64,000 nt of DNA, taken from DASRDU01 sp035652435 (lineage in GTDB: Bacteria; Acidobacteriota; Blastocatellia; RBC074). Under the pieces are notes generated by a model. The model was given only the letters and a program-made list of their open reading frames with translations. It was not told the origin of the DNA and searched no databases. This document shows, in pieces, positions 1 through 9,717 of the stretch. The position numbers and the translations under genes are program-made. The stretch spans positions 62,001 through 126,000 of the forward strand of contig DASRDU010000038.1 of NCBI GenBank assembly GCA_035652435.1. Direction: 5' to 3'. The first letter of the stretch is position 1. Every line of letters begins with the position of its first letter.

Positions 1-712
1 ACCAGATGAGGCCGACGGGGCCGTAATTCGTCAGCAGCTCGCGCACCTGCGGCTTGACCTTCTCCTCCAGATAGCGCGTGAAATTCTTTCCGCCCTCGTC
101 AGGCCAGTCCCAATTGTTCCCGACGGCGTCCCGCTCGTGCCAGTCCTGCGTCTGCGAGTAATAGAAGCCCAGTTTGATCCCGGCCTTCTGGCAGGCGGCG
201 GCCAGTTCCTTCATCGGGTCGCGCTTGAACGGGGTGGCGTCCACGATGTTGTACCTGCTCGCCTTCGAGTGGTACATCGCAAAGCCGTCGTGGTGTTTTG
301 AAGTGATAACGAGGTATTTCATCCCGGCATTTTTCGCCACGCTGACCCACTCCTCGGCATTGAACCTCACGGGATTGAATTGCGCGGCCAGTTGTTCGTA
401 TTCGGCGACCGGGATCTTCGCCCGGTTCATAATCCATTCGCCGATGCCGGGGATGGGTTTGCCTTTCCACTCGCCGGCGGGGACAGCATAGAGTCCCCAG
501 TGAATGAACATCCCGAAGCGGGCCTCGCGCCACCACCGGAGGCGCTGCTCCTTCTGCTCATCCGTGGATTGTGCCGGGGCTGACACAGATGTCTTTTTCG
601 GGGTCTTCCCGGGTGGGGCTTGTGCGGCTGCTGAGAGGATTGCTGCCAGGAGAAGCATACCTGCGAGGGAGTAATTCACCGACTGAATCAATCTGTTTCC
701 TGTGATGCTCAT
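1..712 (-). CDS. Alpha-L-fucosidase, GH29 (3' part beyond left window edge)
   Basis: Partial gene; about 237 residues are visible and the reading frame is open to the window edge. It starts at ATG 712-710, giving a Sec-type signal peptide (hydrophobic stretch around residues 15-30) and a short linker. The GH29 N-terminal half follows: WWREARFGMFIHWGLY, then the KHHDGFAMYHSKAS block and GFYYSQTQDWHE. The sequence ends at LIW, just before the aspartate nucleophile of the L-W-[FY]-D motif seen in the two intact paralogues nearby. The family hydrolyses terminal alpha-L-fucosyl links by a retaining mechanism. Signal peptide and context (two further GH29 genes, a lyase and outer-membrane receptors) suggest periplasmic glycan degradation. 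Family assignment is secure; substrate is unknown. Confidence 0.9.
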   Translation of the reverse strand, partial: MSITGNRLIQSVNYSLAGMLLLAAILSAAAQAPPGKTPKKTSVSAPAQSTDEQKEQRLRWWREARFGMFIHWGLYAVPAGEWKGKPIPGIGEWIMNRAKIPVAEYEQLAAQFNPVRFNAEEWVSVAKNAGMKYLVITSKHHDGFAMYHSKASRYNIVDATPFKRDPMKELAAACQKAGIKLGFYYSQTQDWHERDAVGNNWDWPDEGGKNFTRYLEEKVKPQVRELLTNYGPVGLIW

Positions 713-800
713 TTTTCCCTTTTTGCGCGCCCTGCTGAAACTGCCGCGCGTCCTTGTTCAAAGTAATTCGCGCCACCCCCGGCACAGTTCCACGACGTTT

Positions 801-2051
801 TCAATGTTGCGCCGTCTCTTTTTTCGCCGGCTTCGGCATGAGCAGATTGCTCCGGTCTGATGCATCCACCTCGGAGATCTTCGCGAGCAGCGCCTGATAT
901 TTCCCGCCCGGGTATTTGATGGCGGCCCGGCGGAGCAGCGAATACAACATCTGCGGCGGCCATTCGCCGAGCTGCTGGTGCGGCCACTTCTCTTCACCGA
1001 GCGCGTAGGGCGTGAGGTAATCGAGCGCCTTGCGGATGCTGCGTCCGTCCGCCGTCTGGTAGTTCCACAGATCCACGCCGACGTTTTCCCCGAGCCTCGC
1101 CAGCAGCATCAGCCCGTCCAGATTGCCGACGCTGTAGCTCCAGGCTTTGGTGCGGACCAGTTCGAGCGGCTGGCGCCCGTCGGGTTCGATCTGCAAAGCG
1201 ATGCGCTTCTGCCGGGCGGTGTTCAGAATCTCCGTGGCCAGTTCCTTCTTCCCCAGAAAGAGCGCGAAGGAGACGGCCTGAATGTCATAGTAAGTGCCGT
1301 GATTGTTTTTGGCGGCTGATTCATCGCGCCCGTTTTTGCTCTCCCGCATCCACCCGAGAAACTTCGTAAACCAGTCCCGCAGGCCGCGCTCGTCGGCTTC
1401 AGTCAGGGCCTTCGATCCGGCGAGCAGCCCGATGGCATCCACCGCCCGCGTGAGCCCGCGGGTTTCAATCAGGCCGATGCCGCGACCGGTGTTGATGCCG
1501 GGGATCCCCTGGGCGAATTGCAGGTTCGGGTTCATCCGCGTCGCCGGGTCGAGGAACCACGCGCGCAGCAGCACGGCGGCTCTCGCCGCGTAAGCTTCAT
1601 CGCCTTTGAAGTAGTAAGCGAGCGCGAGCGTCTCGACCGCGCCGGCCATCTGATCCATCGTCCGGTGGTCAGAGATTTTGTTGATCTCCGGATTGCGTTC
1701 GCCGTCGCGGCGGATGTAGGGCAACCCGTTCGGCGATTTCGGATCGGGCCAGAAGTACGGCGCCTGGCTCATGTAATCGTGCTTGTCCCCGCTCGGCGGC
1801 GTGACCTCCTTCGTGGTGACTGAAAACGGGCCTTCGGCGAGCGCCTTTTTCGCATCCTTCTCCAGTTTCGCGAGCGCCGGGGCCAGACTCTTGTCGCCGT
1901 CAATGATGCGCCGTTTCGTCGCCTGCAGATGATTCGCATCGAGCAGGAAGACGCGCGGCGTGCCCTGAGTCACAGCTTTCTGCGCTTCAGCCAGCCCGAT
2001 CACAGAGAGAACGAACAGAGAACAAAGTAACAATCTTTCAGTTTTCTTCAT
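801..2051 (-). CDS. Alginate lyase family protein, secreted
   Basis: 416 residues with a Sec signal peptide (residues 1-23, ending LAEAQ). The remainder matches the alpha/alpha-toroid 'alginate_lyase' fold (PF05426 type): a YFWPDP motif near 115, RDGERNPE, and the diagnostic N-N-H-G-T-Y-Y-D block around 240-250, where the Asn/His/Tyr group acts in beta-elimination in this family. Family members cleave uronate-containing polysaccharides, but many from soil bacteria are not true alginate lyases. The ATG at 2051 is preceded by AAGGA at good spacing. It lies 41 nt downstream of the GH29 gene at 2093-4009 on the same strand, so co-transcription is likely. Fold call good; substrate uncertain. Confidence 0.8.
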   Translation of the reverse strand: MKKTERLLLCSLFVLSVIGLAEAQKAVTQGTPRVFLLDANHLQATKRRIIDGDKSLAPALAKLEKDAKKALAEGPFSVTTKEVTPPSGDKHDYMSQAPYFWPDPKSPNGLPYIRRDGERNPEINKISDHRTMDQMAGAVETLALAYYFKGDEAYAARAAVLLRAWFLDPATRMNPNLQFAQGIPGINTGRGIGLIETRGLTRAVDAIGLLAGSKALTEADERGLRDWFTKFLGWMRESKNGRDESAAKNNHGTYYDIQAVSFALFLGKKELATEILNTARQKRIALQIEPDGRQPLELVRTKAWSYSVGNLDGLMLLARLGENVGVDLWNYQTADGRSIRKALDYLTPYALGEEKWPHQQLGEWPPQMLYSLLRRAAIKYPGGKYQALLAKISEVDASDRSNLLMPKPAKKETAQH

Positions 2052-2092
2052 TGATACATCCTTGATGAATTTATCTGAGTGCCTGATGACCT

Positions 2093-4009
2093 TTATTTCT
2101 TCGCATCAACCGGCGTCAGAGAAATGTGAAACAGCCGCATCAACTCGCCGCCCTGAATGTCTGTGGGCTTAACCGTCACTTCGTGTTCGCCCGCCGACAG
2201 GCTGATGCGGCCCAGCGTGACTGTCGTTGACTGAGCGTCATTGGGTGTCGGTTCCACCGTGGCCTTCAGCACCTGATCGCCGACGGTCACAGTGTAGCTG
2301 CCCCGGCAGGCGGTCGAGCCGGTGGTGTATTTCACGGCGACTTCAAAGGCGGTCGGCTTATTCACCCGCACCTTCCACCCGATCCACTCCTTCGGGTTGC
2401 TCCACTCATAAACGTAAGCCCGCGGCGCTTTGCCGTCGCCGAAACGAAGCTTCCCGCCATGCAGTTCACCGTCAAAGGCGCGAAGCACATTTGTGTGGCC
2501 GCCATCAGCGAGGAGTCGCACGGGATTTACCTTCACCTCACCAGCCACTTCAACTGCGACCACGCTGTCGGCCGCGTCCGGAGCTGTGGCAGGCACACTG
2601 ATCAGGACATCGCTTGCGTTGAGCCGCGAAGTGCGGAGTGGTTTATGCCCGGAGTCTGCGAGCAGGTAAGCCCGGGTGACCTGACTCCTGAGCCCGCCCA
2701 CGACGAGCTTTCCGCCATGCGGCCAGTCGAACACGTGCAGATACAGGGTGCCGCCTTTGCGCGTTGATTCGCCCCATGCCTGCACGGGCAGCGGCGTGCG
2801 TTCAGTGCCGTAGAGGCTGGCACCATTGACCGACAGCCATTTGCCGATGCCGGCAAGAATCTGCTGATCCTTCACATCAATCCGCCCGTCACCCATCGGG
2901 CCGATGTTGAGCAGAATGTTGCCGCCGCGCGCCGCCGCTTTGGCCAGCACCTGAACGAGCAGCGAAGGCGACTTGTGGCTGTGATCGTGCTGGTGCCAGC
3001 CGTACGACTCGTTGGTCGTCGGGATTGTCTCCCAGTCGCCATCGGTCGCCGGGAACTCGACGGCCCGGTCGCTCGTGTTGATGTAATCACCGAACGAGTG
3101 GCTGTGCCCGCGCGCCAGGCGGCCGTTCACGACGACGTTCGGCGCGGCATCTCTCACGGCCTTCAGAATCCGCAGATTCTCTGACAGTGGCAGCTTGTGC
3201 GGCGTGTCGAACCAGAGTATGTCCGGCTGGTAATTTTTTATCAGCTCGACGATCTGCGGGATCGCCTTTTCATCAACGTAGCGGCGCGCCCTCGCGAGCA
3301 GATCAGGATGCTGGTCGTACCACTGCACGCCCCCGTGCAGATTGCGGTCGCCGCCCGGGTTGTCGTAATCCCAGTCATTGCCGGGCGCGTCCGGATGCTC
3401 CCAGTCAAAGGCGTGCGAGTAATAGAAGCCGAAGCGAATCCCGTTCCTGCGGCACGCGTCGGCGAGTTCGCGCATGGGATCACGCCTGAACGAGGTGGCG
3501 TCACGAATGTTGTAGCGGCTCACGGCGGAAGGGTACATGGCGAAGCCGTCGTGATGTTTTGCTGTAATCACGACGTATTTCATCCCCGCGGCTTTGATGA
3601 TTCGCACCCACTCGTCCGCGTCGAACTTAGCCGGGTTGAAGGGGGCGACGACCTTCTCCCGATAGACAGCCAGAGGGATTTTCTGACTGCGCATCATATG
3701 TTCGGCGTAGCCTCTGAATGGTTTGCCATTCCACTCACCGCCGAATGTTGAATAAGCGCCCCAGTGAATGAAGCAGCCGAAGCGCGCGTCACGCCACCAG
3801 GCGATCCGCTGCTCGTGCGTTTTCATTGAAGCGGGCCACCAGCCGTGGAGCGCTTCCTCGACTGCCTTTTCATCCCGCCCCTTCGCAGCAGAGCCGTCAT
3901 CCTGAGGCAGCGCGGTGGCGCGCAGACAGAGGATGGCGAGTATGACCATCAGAGCATGAACTGAATGCAGGGTGCGGTTGCGCTTGTTTGTTATCGCAGG
4001 TTTTCTCAT
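2093..4009 (-). CDS. Alpha-L-fucosidase, GH29, with C-terminal accessory domain
   Basis: 638 residues. An N-terminal hydrophobic segment (about 17-34) looks like a signal peptide. The GH29 catalytic barrel spans about 65-440: WWRDARFGCFIHWGAY, KHHDGFAMYPS, GFYYSHAFDWEH, then DILWFD with the predicted nucleophile Asp268, and GGNILLNIGPMGDGRI. Residues after about 500 form an extra beta-rich module (YTTGSTACRGSYTVTVGDQ region) resembling the C-terminal beta-sandwich found on some fucosidases, perhaps for carbohydrate binding. It would remove terminal L-fucose in the periplasm or outside the cell. It sits between another GH29 gene (stop 34 nt from this start) and the lyase gene. The start has a poor ribosome binding site, consistent with translation within an operon. 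Confidence 0.92.
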   Translation of the reverse strand: MRKPAITNKRNRTLHSVHALMVILAILCLRATALPQDDGSAAKGRDEKAVEEALHGWWPASMKTHEQRIAWWRDARFGCFIHWGAYSTFGGEWNGKPFRGYAEHMMRSQKIPLAVYREKVVAPFNPAKFDADEWVRIIKAAGMKYVVITAKHHDGFAMYPSAVSRYNIRDATSFRRDPMRELADACRRNGIRFGFYYSHAFDWEHPDAPGNDWDYDNPGGDRNLHGGVQWYDQHPDLLARARRYVDEKAIPQIVELIKNYQPDILWFDTPHKLPLSENLRILKAVRDAAPNVVVNGRLARGHSHSFGDYINTSDRAVEFPATDGDWETIPTTNESYGWHQHDHSHKSPSLLVQVLAKAAARGGNILLNIGPMGDGRIDVKDQQILAGIGKWLSVNGASLYGTERTPLPVQAWGESTRKGGTLYLHVFDWPHGGKLVVGGLRSQVTRAYLLADSGHKPLRTSRLNASDVLISVPATAPDAADSVVAVEVAGEVKVNPVRLLADGGHTNVLRAFDGELHGGKLRFGDGKAPRAYVYEWSNPKEWIGWKVRVNKPTAFEVAVKYTTGSTACRGSYTVTVGDQVLKATVEPTPNDAQSTTVTLGRISLSAGEHEVTVKPTDIQGGELMRLFHISLTPVDAKK

Positions 4010-4042
4010 CTCAATTGCATCAGTCCCGAAACCGCCAGGGGC

Positions 4043-5377
4043 TCAAACCTGTTCACGCTCCCTCCGGCGGACAAAGTTCTGATCCTGCTTCGGCACATCT
4101 TCGCACTCGATGGCAATGGTTGTGATCGGAGTGTCGGGCGCTTTCTCGGGCAGCCCCGTGAAGCGGACGCGGTAGGTGTCCTGCTCGAATTTCACTTTCT
4201 GCCCCGTCGAGAGCAGGCTCGCCGATTTGACCTTCGTCATCAGGCCGGCCAGAGCCACCGTGTCGCCCGGCCAGAAGTGGACGTGCATGTAGAGCGTGTT
4301 CCCGCGGCGCGAGAAACTGGCATACCTCGAACGGCTCGGCTGGCAGCGGTCGGCCCCGTAAAGCGCCTGCCCGTTCTTATCCATCCACTGGCCCACCGTC
4401 GTCAGGATGCGCACCGACTCTTCGGGGACCGAGCCGTCGGGTTTGGGGCCGATGTTGATCAGGTAGTTGCCGCCGTCGTGCGCGCAGGTGATCAGGTTGC
4501 GGATGACCTGTTTGGGCGTCTTCCAGTTGTCGTCGGCCCTGTGGTAGCCCCAGCTGTCGTTCATCGTCATGCAGGCTTCCCACGCGCGGCCTGCTTCCGC
4601 CGCCTCGATCCGCTGTTCCGGCGTGCTGAAATCGCCCATCTGTTTTTTCGGGTCGTTGCGGTTGTTGACGATGATGTCGGGCTGCAGCTCGAAGACCATC
4701 TTGTTCATCCGCTCCGACTCCCAGCCCTTCGTGTCGAGCGGCCACGGGACGTCGTACCAGAGGACGTCAATTTTGCCGTAGTTCGACATCAGCTCGCGGA
4801 TCTGCGTGTGAATGTATTCGACGAAGCGTTTGCGCGCCGCCTCATCCTTCTCGCACCGCGCGCCGTCCGGGTGGTGCCAGTCCATCAGCGAGTAATAGAA
4901 GCCGACGCGCAGACCCTCGGCGCGAACCGCTTCGACATACTCTTTCACGAGATCGCGACCCGGGCCCTGTTTCGGCGCGCAGTAATTAGTGGTCTTCGTG
5001 TCAAAGAGGCAGAAGCCTTCGTGATGTTTGGTCGTCATGACCATGTATTTCATGCCTGCCTGCTTCGCGAGTTTCGCCCATTCGCGCGCGGCGTTCGGCT
5101 TCGGCTTGAACTGTCTGGCGAGCGGCTCGTATTCGGAGACCGGAATGCCTTCCATCTCCATTACCCACTCGTGGCGCCCGAGGACGCTGTAGAGGCCCCA
5201 GTGGATGAACATGCCGAACTTCGCTTCGTGCCACCACTTCATCCGGCGGGTGCGGTCGGCGTCCTCGTCGGGGCCGTGTACAGGTGTAGCGTTGATGGAA
5301 AGATCGGTAGCCGTCACCGCGGCGCCGGCCCCGAGTAGTTTGAGATAATCGCGTCTCGAAAGATTATTCACAGTCAT
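4043..5377 (-). CDS. Alpha-L-fucosidase, GH29, Tat-exported
   Basis: 444 residues. The N-terminus carries a twin-arginine signal (SRRDYLKLLGAG, residues 7-18), so it is probably exported folded, unlike its two Sec-type paralogues nearby. The catalytic barrel shows WWHEAKFGMFIHWGLYS, KHHEGFCLF, GFYYSLMDWHHPDG and DVLWYD with predicted nucleophile Asp209, followed by GGNYLINIGPKPDGSV. It has only a short domain after the barrel, so it is more compact than the 638-residue paralogue. The start ATG is preceded by AGGAAACAGAC, a usable Shine-Dalgarno. It appears to be the first gene of the fucosidase group, with about 370 nt of non-coding DNA upstream. Function is secure at family level; linkage specificity is not visible. 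Confidence 0.93.
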   Translation of the reverse strand: MTVNNLSRRDYLKLLGAGAAVTATDLSINATPVHGPDEDADRTRRMKWWHEAKFGMFIHWGLYSVLGRHEWVMEMEGIPVSEYEPLARQFKPKPNAAREWAKLAKQAGMKYMVMTTKHHEGFCLFDTKTTNYCAPKQGPGRDLVKEYVEAVRAEGLRVGFYYSLMDWHHPDGARCEKDEAARKRFVEYIHTQIRELMSNYGKIDVLWYDVPWPLDTKGWESERMNKMVFELQPDIIVNNRNDPKKQMGDFSTPEQRIEAAEAGRAWEACMTMNDSWGYHRADDNWKTPKQVIRNLITCAHDGGNYLINIGPKPDGSVPEESVRILTTVGQWMDKNGQALYGADRCQPSRSRYASFSRRGNTLYMHVHFWPGDTVALAGLMTKVKSASLLSTGQKVKFEQDTYRVRFTGLPEKAPDTPITTIAIECEDVPKQDQNFVRRREREQV

Positions 5378-5750
5378 GTCTGTTTCCTGATTCCTTTCAA
5401 TGCAGGTGTGGCGTAACCCCGGAGGGTTTCCGCCCGGGCACTGATCGCCCGCGTCCTGACCGTTGCGTGTCTGCGGGCCGGTGTGTGATGTCAGGGGTGG
5501 AGTTTGCGAATGTATGTGTCTTCTTCGGCTCGGTAAGATTCCGGTATCAGAGTCCTTCAGTCAACAACACTCCACCCTGATATCAACCAACCCCTGGTCT
5601 CCTTCATCTCGCGGCCGTCCGCTTTATGGGATGAATTGATCTTCCTGCCTGAATCCCAATGAACTTAAGATCGTGCCGGCATCAGGCGACCAGGTGGCTG
5701 CCCGATGCCGGCACGTGAATCTGCCGGGAATGGTTCTTATACTCCCCGGG
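5378..5750. other. Intergenic region upstream of the fucosidase group
   Basis: 373 nt without a credible gene. It contains the terminator-like hairpin at 5672-5715 listed separately. A looser inverted repeat (5491-5503 against 5569-5580, CAGGGGTGGAGT-type arms, one base missing) lies nearer the fucosidase start. No clear sigma-70 promoter or copy of the LacI operator seen at 14053 was found by eye. Confidence 0.5.
5672..5715 (-). terminator. Hairpin terminator downstream of TonB-dependent receptor
   Basis: Perfect 12-bp stem, CGTGCCGGCATC (5672-5683) pairing with GATGCCGGCACG (5704-5715), with a 20-nt loop, 36 nt downstream of the receptor stop on the minus strand. There is no strong T-run after it, so it may be an attenuator or RNA-stabilising hairpin that uncouples the receptor gene from the downstream fucosidases. 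Confidence 0.55.
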
Positions 5751-8700
5751 TCAGAAGGTGAGCCTGAGCGCCCCCTGCATCACGCGCGGCGAGCGGGCAC
5801 TGGTCGGCTGGCCGAACCGCGCGTTGGTCTGATTGAACTGGTTGGTCGTGGTACTGAAAGCGTAGGTCACCCCGGTATCCACGGCCTTGAAATTGGTGTG
5901 GTTGAAAATATTGTACGTCTCCCAGCGGAACTGCATCCGGACCTTCTCACCGAGGTGGAAATTCTTGAACAGCGCGAGGTCGGAGTTGAAGATCCCGGGC
6001 AGGCGCAGCATGTTTCTCGACGCATTGCCGATCTCACCCCTCGCCAGAGGACGGGCGAAGCAGGAGGCGTCAAGCAGGACGGGCGTCCCGTCGGCAGCCG
6101 CGCCCACCTCGTGATTTGGGTTGCAAAGCACGAGTGGCCGCGCATTGACTTCCCCGCCGGTGATATCGGTGATGACCGTACACGTGGTGGCCCCCGTCTG
6201 GGTGGTCCCGGCAGGACAGGTTTGTCCGGCCGCGATCGTAACCGTACCGCCGTTGTAAGTGACACCCACGCTGGCCGGCCTGCCGCTGACGAGCGACGTA
6301 GTGCCGGAAAGCTGCCAGCCGTCGGTGATGGCTTTGACCAGGCGGTTGTCCCAGCGCCGCCCGAGACCGGGGATGTCCCAGATGTAGTTGGCCGTTAAGA
6401 TGTGGGTCTGATCGAAGTCAGCCGGGCCGTAGTTGAATGCCCTGTACGGGCGCGGGAAGGACACGTCAGAGGAGTCGTCGTTGGCGTAGTCGAGCGTCTT
6501 CGAGTAGGTGTAGGCGATCCCGAACAGGAAGTTGCGCGTGTAGCGCCGGCTGACCTGAACCTGCAACGAGTTATAGTTCGAGGCGCCCGAACCCATTACC
6601 ACGTTGATGTCGGCGTAGCCCTGGTACGGACGCAGGAAATCATCGTTGAGAACCCCGGTCGTGCTGAACGGGTCTCTGTTCTCCGGGTGCAGATCCACGA
6701 ACCTGGCGCCGTCGGGGACGCCGTTGATGTTGCGCCGCTCCCCGAGGTGCCGGGCGAGCGAACCCACGTAACTGACTTCGACTATCGTCTTGAACCCGAT
6801 GTCCTGCTGGATGCCCATCGAGAAGTTGTAGACGGTCGGCGTTTTGGTGTGGACCTCGACCGCATTGAGCGAGGTCGGATTTTCAAGTGCGGTGCTCACC
6901 AGGTTCGCGAGGTTGTCAATGTTGCCGAAGTTGATCGTCACGCTGCGCTGGAACGGCGGGTTACTGACCAGGTTGCCGCCCGTCGTGCCGCCGCCGGTGC
7001 GCGTGCTGTGGTAAATGCCTCCCTGGGCGCGGAAAACGGTTTTGCCCTTGCCGAAAATGTCCCACGCGAAGCCGAAGCGCGGCTCCCACTGAATCGGCGC
7101 CGGATCCTTGAACCCATGAGGGACGCCCGGGTCGGTCCCGACCACGATGCCATCGAGCTTATCACCGGCCCCGGGGACGAATGTCCTGACGAGGTTGGTG
7201 TTGGTCGAGAGCGCGCCGGTCACCGGGTTGAGTGCGCGCCGGTTGGCCGTCGCACAGGCTGTTCCAATCGCCGGCGTCCCGCCGACGCAGAATGGACGAT
7301 AGAGAACCGGCGCTTTAGCCGGGTCGAAGCGCTTCGGGTCGAAGTTCGAGGCATCCAGCTGGCGCTGCGCCCACTGTGAGTACCAGCCCATGCGCAGCCC
7401 GTAGTTGAGCGTCAGCCGCCGGTTAACTTTCCACTGATCCTGCCCGTACCACTGAATGAGCAGTCGTTCGAGGTCGGTGTGCGGGCGGGAAGACGACTCG
7501 GTGTAGCTCTGGAAACTCCCGATGAGCGCGTTCGCGTAGGGGTGAGTGGTGTTCCCCTGGGCGGCCGTGAAGGTGCTGCTGTTGCCGCTGAAGTTGAAGG
7601 TGCCGGACCAGTTGCCCCCCGGCGCCTCACCATTCCTGATCCGCTCGATGTAGATGCCCGCCTTGTAACTGTGATTCTCACGGGTGAAGGTGAGGTTATC
7701 GGAGATGGACGGCAGGATGTAATCCTCGCCGACCTCGCCCCAGCGATCAAGCCAGTTGATGTTGGCCACCGTCGTCTGCGACAGGCCGCCCCACCCCGTC
7801 GCCCTCGGGATCGTCCCGAGGATGTTATTGGCTGGGAAAAGCTGCGGCGCGGTGTACTTGAGCGCGCTCCTCGTCAGGCGGTCAATCTCACCATTCGACG
7901 GGATGAACCCTTCCGAGTCGTGCCGCACGCCGACCGTCACCTCGTTGACGATGCGCGGGCTGAAGAGGCGAATCCAGTTGAGGACGAGGCCGTTATCCTT
8001 GTAGAGGTAATGCGAGCTGATCCCCCACGTGTTGTTATCCCCGCTCGGCCACCCGGAGGTCTGGAACCCCTCGTTGTCGGCCGTCCACCATTGCGCCTTC
8101 ACGTAGAAGGTGTCCTTTTCGGACTGCTTGAAATCCACGCGGATGACCTGACTCCGCTTCGGCACGTCAACGCTCTTCTGGACGACGTAATTAAAGGCGT
8201 TCCCGCTGAGCGTGCGGCCGCCCGCCTGATTGGGTAAGGGGAAGAAGTTGAGGATCGCCGCCCCGCTCGGATTGAACCGGTCGCGCGGAATGATGTTCAG
8301 CCCCAGCGGATTGTCCGTGGTCGCACGCGTTGGGTCGCGGAAACAGGCGCTCTGGTCGGTGGCGTTGCAATTGCCCGTTCTGAGCGGGTCGCGGACGTAA
8401 GCCTTGACCGGCTGCCCGCCCGAGAGCCCGACGAACGACTGTGAGAAGTCGCCCTGACGTTCGAGCGCCGTCGGCACAGTCACAAAGCGGGCGCCCTGCG
8501 GCGTGATCGTGTGCGGCTTCTCGAGCGAGTAGAAGAAGAATAATTTATCCCGGTTGCTGTTGGGAAAAATCTTCGGTATCTGGACCGGGCCGCCGAAGTT
8601 GAAGCCCCAGATGTTGTGACGATAAAGCCCCCTCTTCAGGCCCTGTTTGTTATTGAAAAAGTCGTTGGCGTTGAGCGCCTCATTCCGCAGGTAATAGTAG

Positions 8701-9479
8701 CCGCTGCCATGATACTGGCGCTGGCCGCCCTTGGAGACGATGTTGATCTGGGCGCCGCCGTTGACGCCGTACTCCGCCGCGTAGTTGTTGCGCAGCACCT
8801 TGACCTCGGCGACCGCATCCTGATTGATCGCCATGCTCAGTTTGTTCGAGCCGCTCGGCTCGCTGCCGTTCAGGCCGTCAACCTGGGCGATGGTGGAGCG
8901 GCCACGCTGCCCGGAGATGTTGGGCAGGTCAGTGCCGAAGCCCTCACCCACGGATTCGACGTCGTCAATATAGGAGGTCCCGGGCAGCAGGCGCAGGAGC
9001 GAGGTCACGTCGCGCCCCTTGGTCGAGATCAGTTCGATCTGGTCGGCCGTGAGCCGCGCCGTCAGGTCGCTTGATTCGGTCTCGACCTTCGCGCCTTCGG
9101 CCACCGTCGTGACGGTCTCGGTCACTTCGCCGACCTGCAGGATGAGGTTGCCGAGCGCCAGGTCCTCGTTCGCGCTCAACACGTTATTCTGCCGCTGTAA
9201 GAGGCGAAAGCCTTTCTGCTCGACCTTGACCGTGTAAATCCCGGGCTGAAGCGCCGGGACAGTAAAACCTCCCGACTCATTGCTCGTCACGGTGCGTGTG
9301 TCCCCCGTCTTCTCGTTGACGAGCGTGACGGTGGCGCCGGCGATTGCCTTGTCAGAAGCGTCAACGACGGTGCCTGAGATCGTGCCCGTGACGGTCTGCG
9401 CTATAGCCAGCCCGCTCGCGAGTATCACGCAGAGCAGGCCACACAAGAACCTTAGCCGGTAGCGATTGATACTAAACAT
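5751..9479 (-). CDS. Oar-like TonB-dependent outer-membrane receptor (1)
   Basis: 1242 residues from ATG 9479, preferred over the upstream ATG at 9509 because GGGAGGA lies 5 nt before it and it begins directly with the signal peptide (MFSINRYRLRFLCGLL). After cleavage near AIAQ comes a carboxypeptidase-regulatory-like Ig domain (about 20-100: GTISGTVVDASDKAIAGATV), then a plug-like region with N-Y-A-A-E-Y-G and G-G-Q-I-N-I-V-S-K-G-G motifs, then a beta barrel ending in LRLTF with terminal Phe. This architecture is typical of Acidobacteriota substrate receptors that take up large molecules with TonB/ExbBD. Lying between LacI-controlled genes and fucosidases, it probably imports oligosaccharides (inference). 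Confidence 0.9.
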   Translation of the reverse strand: MFSINRYRLRFLCGLLCVILASGLAIAQTVTGTISGTVVDASDKAIAGATVTLVNEKTGDTRTVTSNESGGFTVPALQPGIYTVKVEQKGFRLLQRQNNVLSANEDLALGNLILQVGEVTETVTTVAEGAKVETESSDLTARLTADQIELISTKGRDVTSLLRLLPGTSYIDDVESVGEGFGTDLPNISGQRGRSTIAQVDGLNGSEPSGSNKLSMAINQDAVAEVKVLRNNYAAEYGVNGGAQINIVSKGGQRQYHGSGYYYLRNEALNANDFFNNKQGLKRGLYRHNIWGFNFGGPVQIPKIFPNSNRDKLFFFYSLEKPHTITPQGARFVTVPTALERQGDFSQSFVGLSGGQPVKAYVRDPLRTGNCNATDQSACFRDPTRATTDNPLGLNIIPRDRFNPSGAAILNFFPLPNQAGGRTLSGNAFNYVVQKSVDVPKRSQVIRVDFKQSEKDTFYVKAQWWTADNEGFQTSGWPSGDNNTWGISSHYLYKDNGLVLNWIRLFSPRIVNEVTVGVRHDSEGFIPSNGEIDRLTRSALKYTAPQLFPANNILGTIPRATGWGGLSQTTVANINWLDRWGEVGEDYILPSISDNLTFTRENHSYKAGIYIERIRNGEAPGGNWSGTFNFSGNSSTFTAAQGNTTHPYANALIGSFQSYTESSSRPHTDLERLLIQWYGQDQWKVNRRLTLNYGLRMGWYSQWAQRQLDASNFDPKRFDPAKAPVLYRPFCVGGTPAIGTACATANRRALNPVTGALSTNTNLVRTFVPGAGDKLDGIVVGTDPGVPHGFKDPAPIQWEPRFGFAWDIFGKGKTVFRAQGGIYHSTRTGGGTTGGNLVSNPPFQRSVTINFGNIDNLANLVSTALENPTSLNAVEVHTKTPTVYNFSMGIQQDIGFKTIVEVSYVGSLARHLGERRNINGVPDGARFVDLHPENRDPFSTTGVLNDDFLRPYQGYADINVVMGSGASNYNSLQVQVSRRYTRNFLFGIAYTYSKTLDYANDDSSDVSFPRPYRAFNYGPADFDQTHILTANYIWDIPGLGRRWDNRLVKAITDGWQLSGTTSLVSGRPASVGVTYNGGTVTIAAGQTCPAGTTQTGATTCTVITDITGGEVNARPLVLCNPNHEVGAAADGTPVLLDASCFARPLARGEIGNASRNMLRLPGIFNSDLALFKNFHLGEKVRMQFRWETYNIFNHTNFKAVDTGVTYAFSTTTNQFNQTNARFGQPTSARSPRVMQGALRLTF

Positions 9480-9717
9480 GGTAGTCCTCCCGATGAAGTT
9501 GTTATTCATGTCAACGCTTATCCTGTCACCTGTTATTCGGATTCGTCAGCAGGTTCCGTTGACGACTTTGAGGCTGAGCTTTGGGGGACCGGCACAGCCC
9601 ACTGCTGTCAATCCCGGCCCGCAGGCTGAACCGGTTCAGGTCTGCAGGCCCTCGGTAATTTCATTCGTCAGGTATCGTACGGCCCCCGCCTGAAAGCGGT
9701 ACGACCTGATCAGCCCT

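Noticed and set aside
3965..5338. 457-codon plus-strand ORF opposite the fucosidase at 4043-5377
   Set aside because: Shadow of the GH29 gene; low-complexity Arg/Val/Asp composition and no recognisable fold. The antisense ORFs at 6402-7379 and 13055-14212 were rejected for the same reason.
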